From NCBI RefSeq assembly GCF_030056575.1, contig NZ_JASHHX010000030.1:1-33677 (forward strand): 33,677 bases of DNA, given 5' to 3'. The position numbers and the translations under genes are program-made. The DNA is from Rhodoblastus sp. 17X3. GTDB taxonomy: Bacteria > Pseudomonadota > Alphaproteobacteria > Rhizobiales > Beijerinckiaceae. The notes beneath the pieces were generated by a model. That model was not told the DNA's origin. It saw nothing but the letters and a program-made list of their open reading frames with translations, and ran no database searches. Shown here in pieces: positions 32,632 to 33,677 of this stretch. Numbering within the stretch: the stretch's first letter is position 1; every line of letters begins with the position of its first letter.

Positions 32632-32926
32632 GTAAATAATATTGCAATATCACGATTTATAAATGTAATTTTTTGAAACGACGACGCCTGCCTGATCGCC
32701 CGTGTGATCTCAACGAAGGCGCGGAGCCGGGCGGGACGACCTCCCGCCCGGCCGATCTGGAGCAAGAACGGCGCGCCTTCAATCTCTGTCGAAAGGCGGG
32801 CGCGAAATCGTGCTTGTCTTGCCCTGTCGAGGATGAGAACGCGGCGCTAACGGGGCGGCCCGCGCTATGCAAAATTCTTGGACGCCGAAACCTCAAGAAA
32901 TCCCTTGAATGAGGGGAGGATGAAAA
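32632..32926 (+). promoter_or_regulatory. AT-rich promoter region of the DUF302 gene
   Basis: Bases 32630-32675 are far richer in A and T than their surroundings and contain two perfect palindromes: ATATTGCAATAT at 32639-32650 and ATTTATAAAT at 32655-32664. They resemble protein-binding sites or a promoter. The following 250 bases up to the DUF302 start hold no gene I can support. Confidence 0.4.
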
Positions 32927-33505
32927 ATGCAGTTCATCAAGAATGTCCTTGCGCTCATAGGCTTGATCGCGATTGTCGCGATCCTGGCGCTTTTCATCAA
33001 GGCGCAATCGGTCCTGGCGGGCTTCGATCCCGGAGCGCGCGAGACTTATTCGAACATTGCGAAAGTCTTGCTGGAAACCGGCAATCCCGCGGAAGCGACG
33101 GTGTGGCGAGCGAAGGTCAAGGATGGCCTGACCTTCGATGACGTCGATCAGGCGATCAGATCGATCGCGACGACAATGAACATAAAGGATGTCGGTGCGT
33201 TGCCGCTTGGCGACCAGGTCAGCGCGATGCAAGGAGCGCCCTGGAGAAAGCTGAAAATCTATTTGTATTGCAACCCGCTCACCGCGGCGCACATGATCGA
33301 CTATTCCGACGCATTCGCGGCCTATCTCCCCTGTCGCATTGCGCTTCTTCAGGACAAGACAGGGAAATTGTGGATCTATACGATCAATATGGACTTGCTG
33401 ATATATGGCGGAAAGCCGCTGCCTCCGGAACTTAAGGAGGAGACCTTGAAAGTGAAGAAAATCATGCAAACCGTCCTCAGTGACGGAGCAAAGGGAGATT
33501 TCTGA
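32927..33505 (+). CDS. Membrane-anchored DUF302 protein
   Basis: This is a 192-residue protein with one N-terminal membrane helix (FIKNVLALIGLIAIVAILALFIK). The DUF302 domain shows LKIYLYCNPLTAAHMID, AAYLPCRIALLQDKTGKLWIYTIN and MDLLIYGGKPLPPELK. DUF302 proteins are common near sulfur-oxidation genes; some bind heme or metal, but the function here is not established. GGGAGG precedes the ATG. It is divergent from the sox-linked rhodanese and ends 172 bases before the window's right edge. Confidence 0.8.
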   Translation: MQFIKNVLALIGLIAIVAILALFIKAQSVLAGFDPGARETYSNIAKVLLETGNPAEATVWRAKVKDGLTFDDVDQAIRSIATTMNIKDVGALPLGDQVSAMQGAPWRKLKIYLYCNPLTAAHMIDYSDAFAAYLPCRIALLQDKTGKLWIYTINMDLLIYGGKPLPPELKEETLKVKKIMQTVLSDGAKGDF

Positions 33506-33595
33506 GCGGAACTTTGCCAATGGATCGGTTCGGAATTCCGTGATCCAGGCCCGCAAAAACCGCAAGGTCCAACGCCACGCCGGTTCTCGTCAACG

Positions 33596-33612
33596 AGATC
33601 CTTTCAGGATCT
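33596..33612. terminator. Short hairpin downstream of the DUF302 gene
   Basis: AGATCCT (33596-33602) and AGGATCT (33606-33612) pair perfectly around TTC. No U run follows. The remaining bases to 33677 contain no gene I can support. Confidence 0.3.
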
Positions 33613-33677
33613 GAGCCTCAGTGCGTCTTCGCCGTCGTTCCAGCCGCCCATTCGCGCCGATGCTGACGAAAACACCG

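Noticed and set aside
1-33677. CRISPR array, tRNA or rRNA genes
   Set aside because: I saw no regularly spaced repeats and no cloverleaf or rRNA-like stretches; a dedicated scan was not possible.

Overview
The window looks like a GC-rich alphaproteobacterial chromosome segment, probably from the Hyphomicrobiales or Beijerinckiaceae-like methylotroph and chemolithotroph lineages. This rests on the style of the Sox, CusF, CopC/D and DUF families and on codon use; no rRNA, tRNA or housekeeping marker is present to fix the taxon. It divides into three blocks.

Block 1 (1-4762) is a patchy accessory stretch. It holds small hypothetical proteins (a zinc-ribbon protein, a 49-residue DUF3096 membrane protein, exported small proteins), a group-I truncated hemoglobin, and several broken genes: a ParB-like fragment, an ArsR-type helix-turn-helix fragment and two truncated reading frames that meet head to head near 2040. 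A TTCCCTG-rich repeat region at the left edge fits a mobile-element border.

Block 2 (4996-18220) is a copper-handling island. A divergent cueR (minus) faces copA (plus) across a textbook CueR operator. It is followed on the plus strand by CusF-like proteins, a DUF2933 protein, a membrane methyltransferase, cusB with three tandem heavy-metal-binding modules, cusA, two more CusF-like genes, a 40-residue membrane peptide, copC, copD and a Met-rich exported protein. Several small exported Cys/His-rich proteins are interspersed. The 8272-8557 gap carries four perfect inverted repeats, one of which contains an exact FNR/FixK-type box.

Block 3 (32402 down to 18560, minus strand, converging on the copper island) is a thiosulfate-oxidation (sox) module. 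In transcription order it holds a periplasmic rhodanese, a DsbA-like protein, a TtrS/TtrR-like two-component pair, a cytochrome fusion, a small ORF, soxA, soxK, soxY, soxZ, a soxX-like remnant, soxB, a DsrE-family protein, a YeeE/TsuA thiosulfate transporter, a small cytochrome with a CXXXCH heme motif and a SoxH-like metallo-hydrolase. No soxCD is visible here. A divergent DUF302 gene closes the window.

The most unusual points are in block 3. SoxX appears only as the C-terminal domain of a 548-residue tetraheme protein whose first part resembles the triheme cytochrome subunit of membrane alcohol/gluconate dehydrogenases, while a broken soxX-like tail lies between soxZ and soxB. In addition, a 226-bp non-coding element occurs twice in the same orientation, once upstream of soxY and once upstream of the fusion gene. 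It aligns without gaps at about 82% identity by hand and has conserved hairpins and no codon-position bias. A plausible model is thiosulfate sensing by the TtrS-like kinase, control of two sox transcription units through the shared element, and electron flow from SoxAX into a fused multiheme relay. That model is inference.
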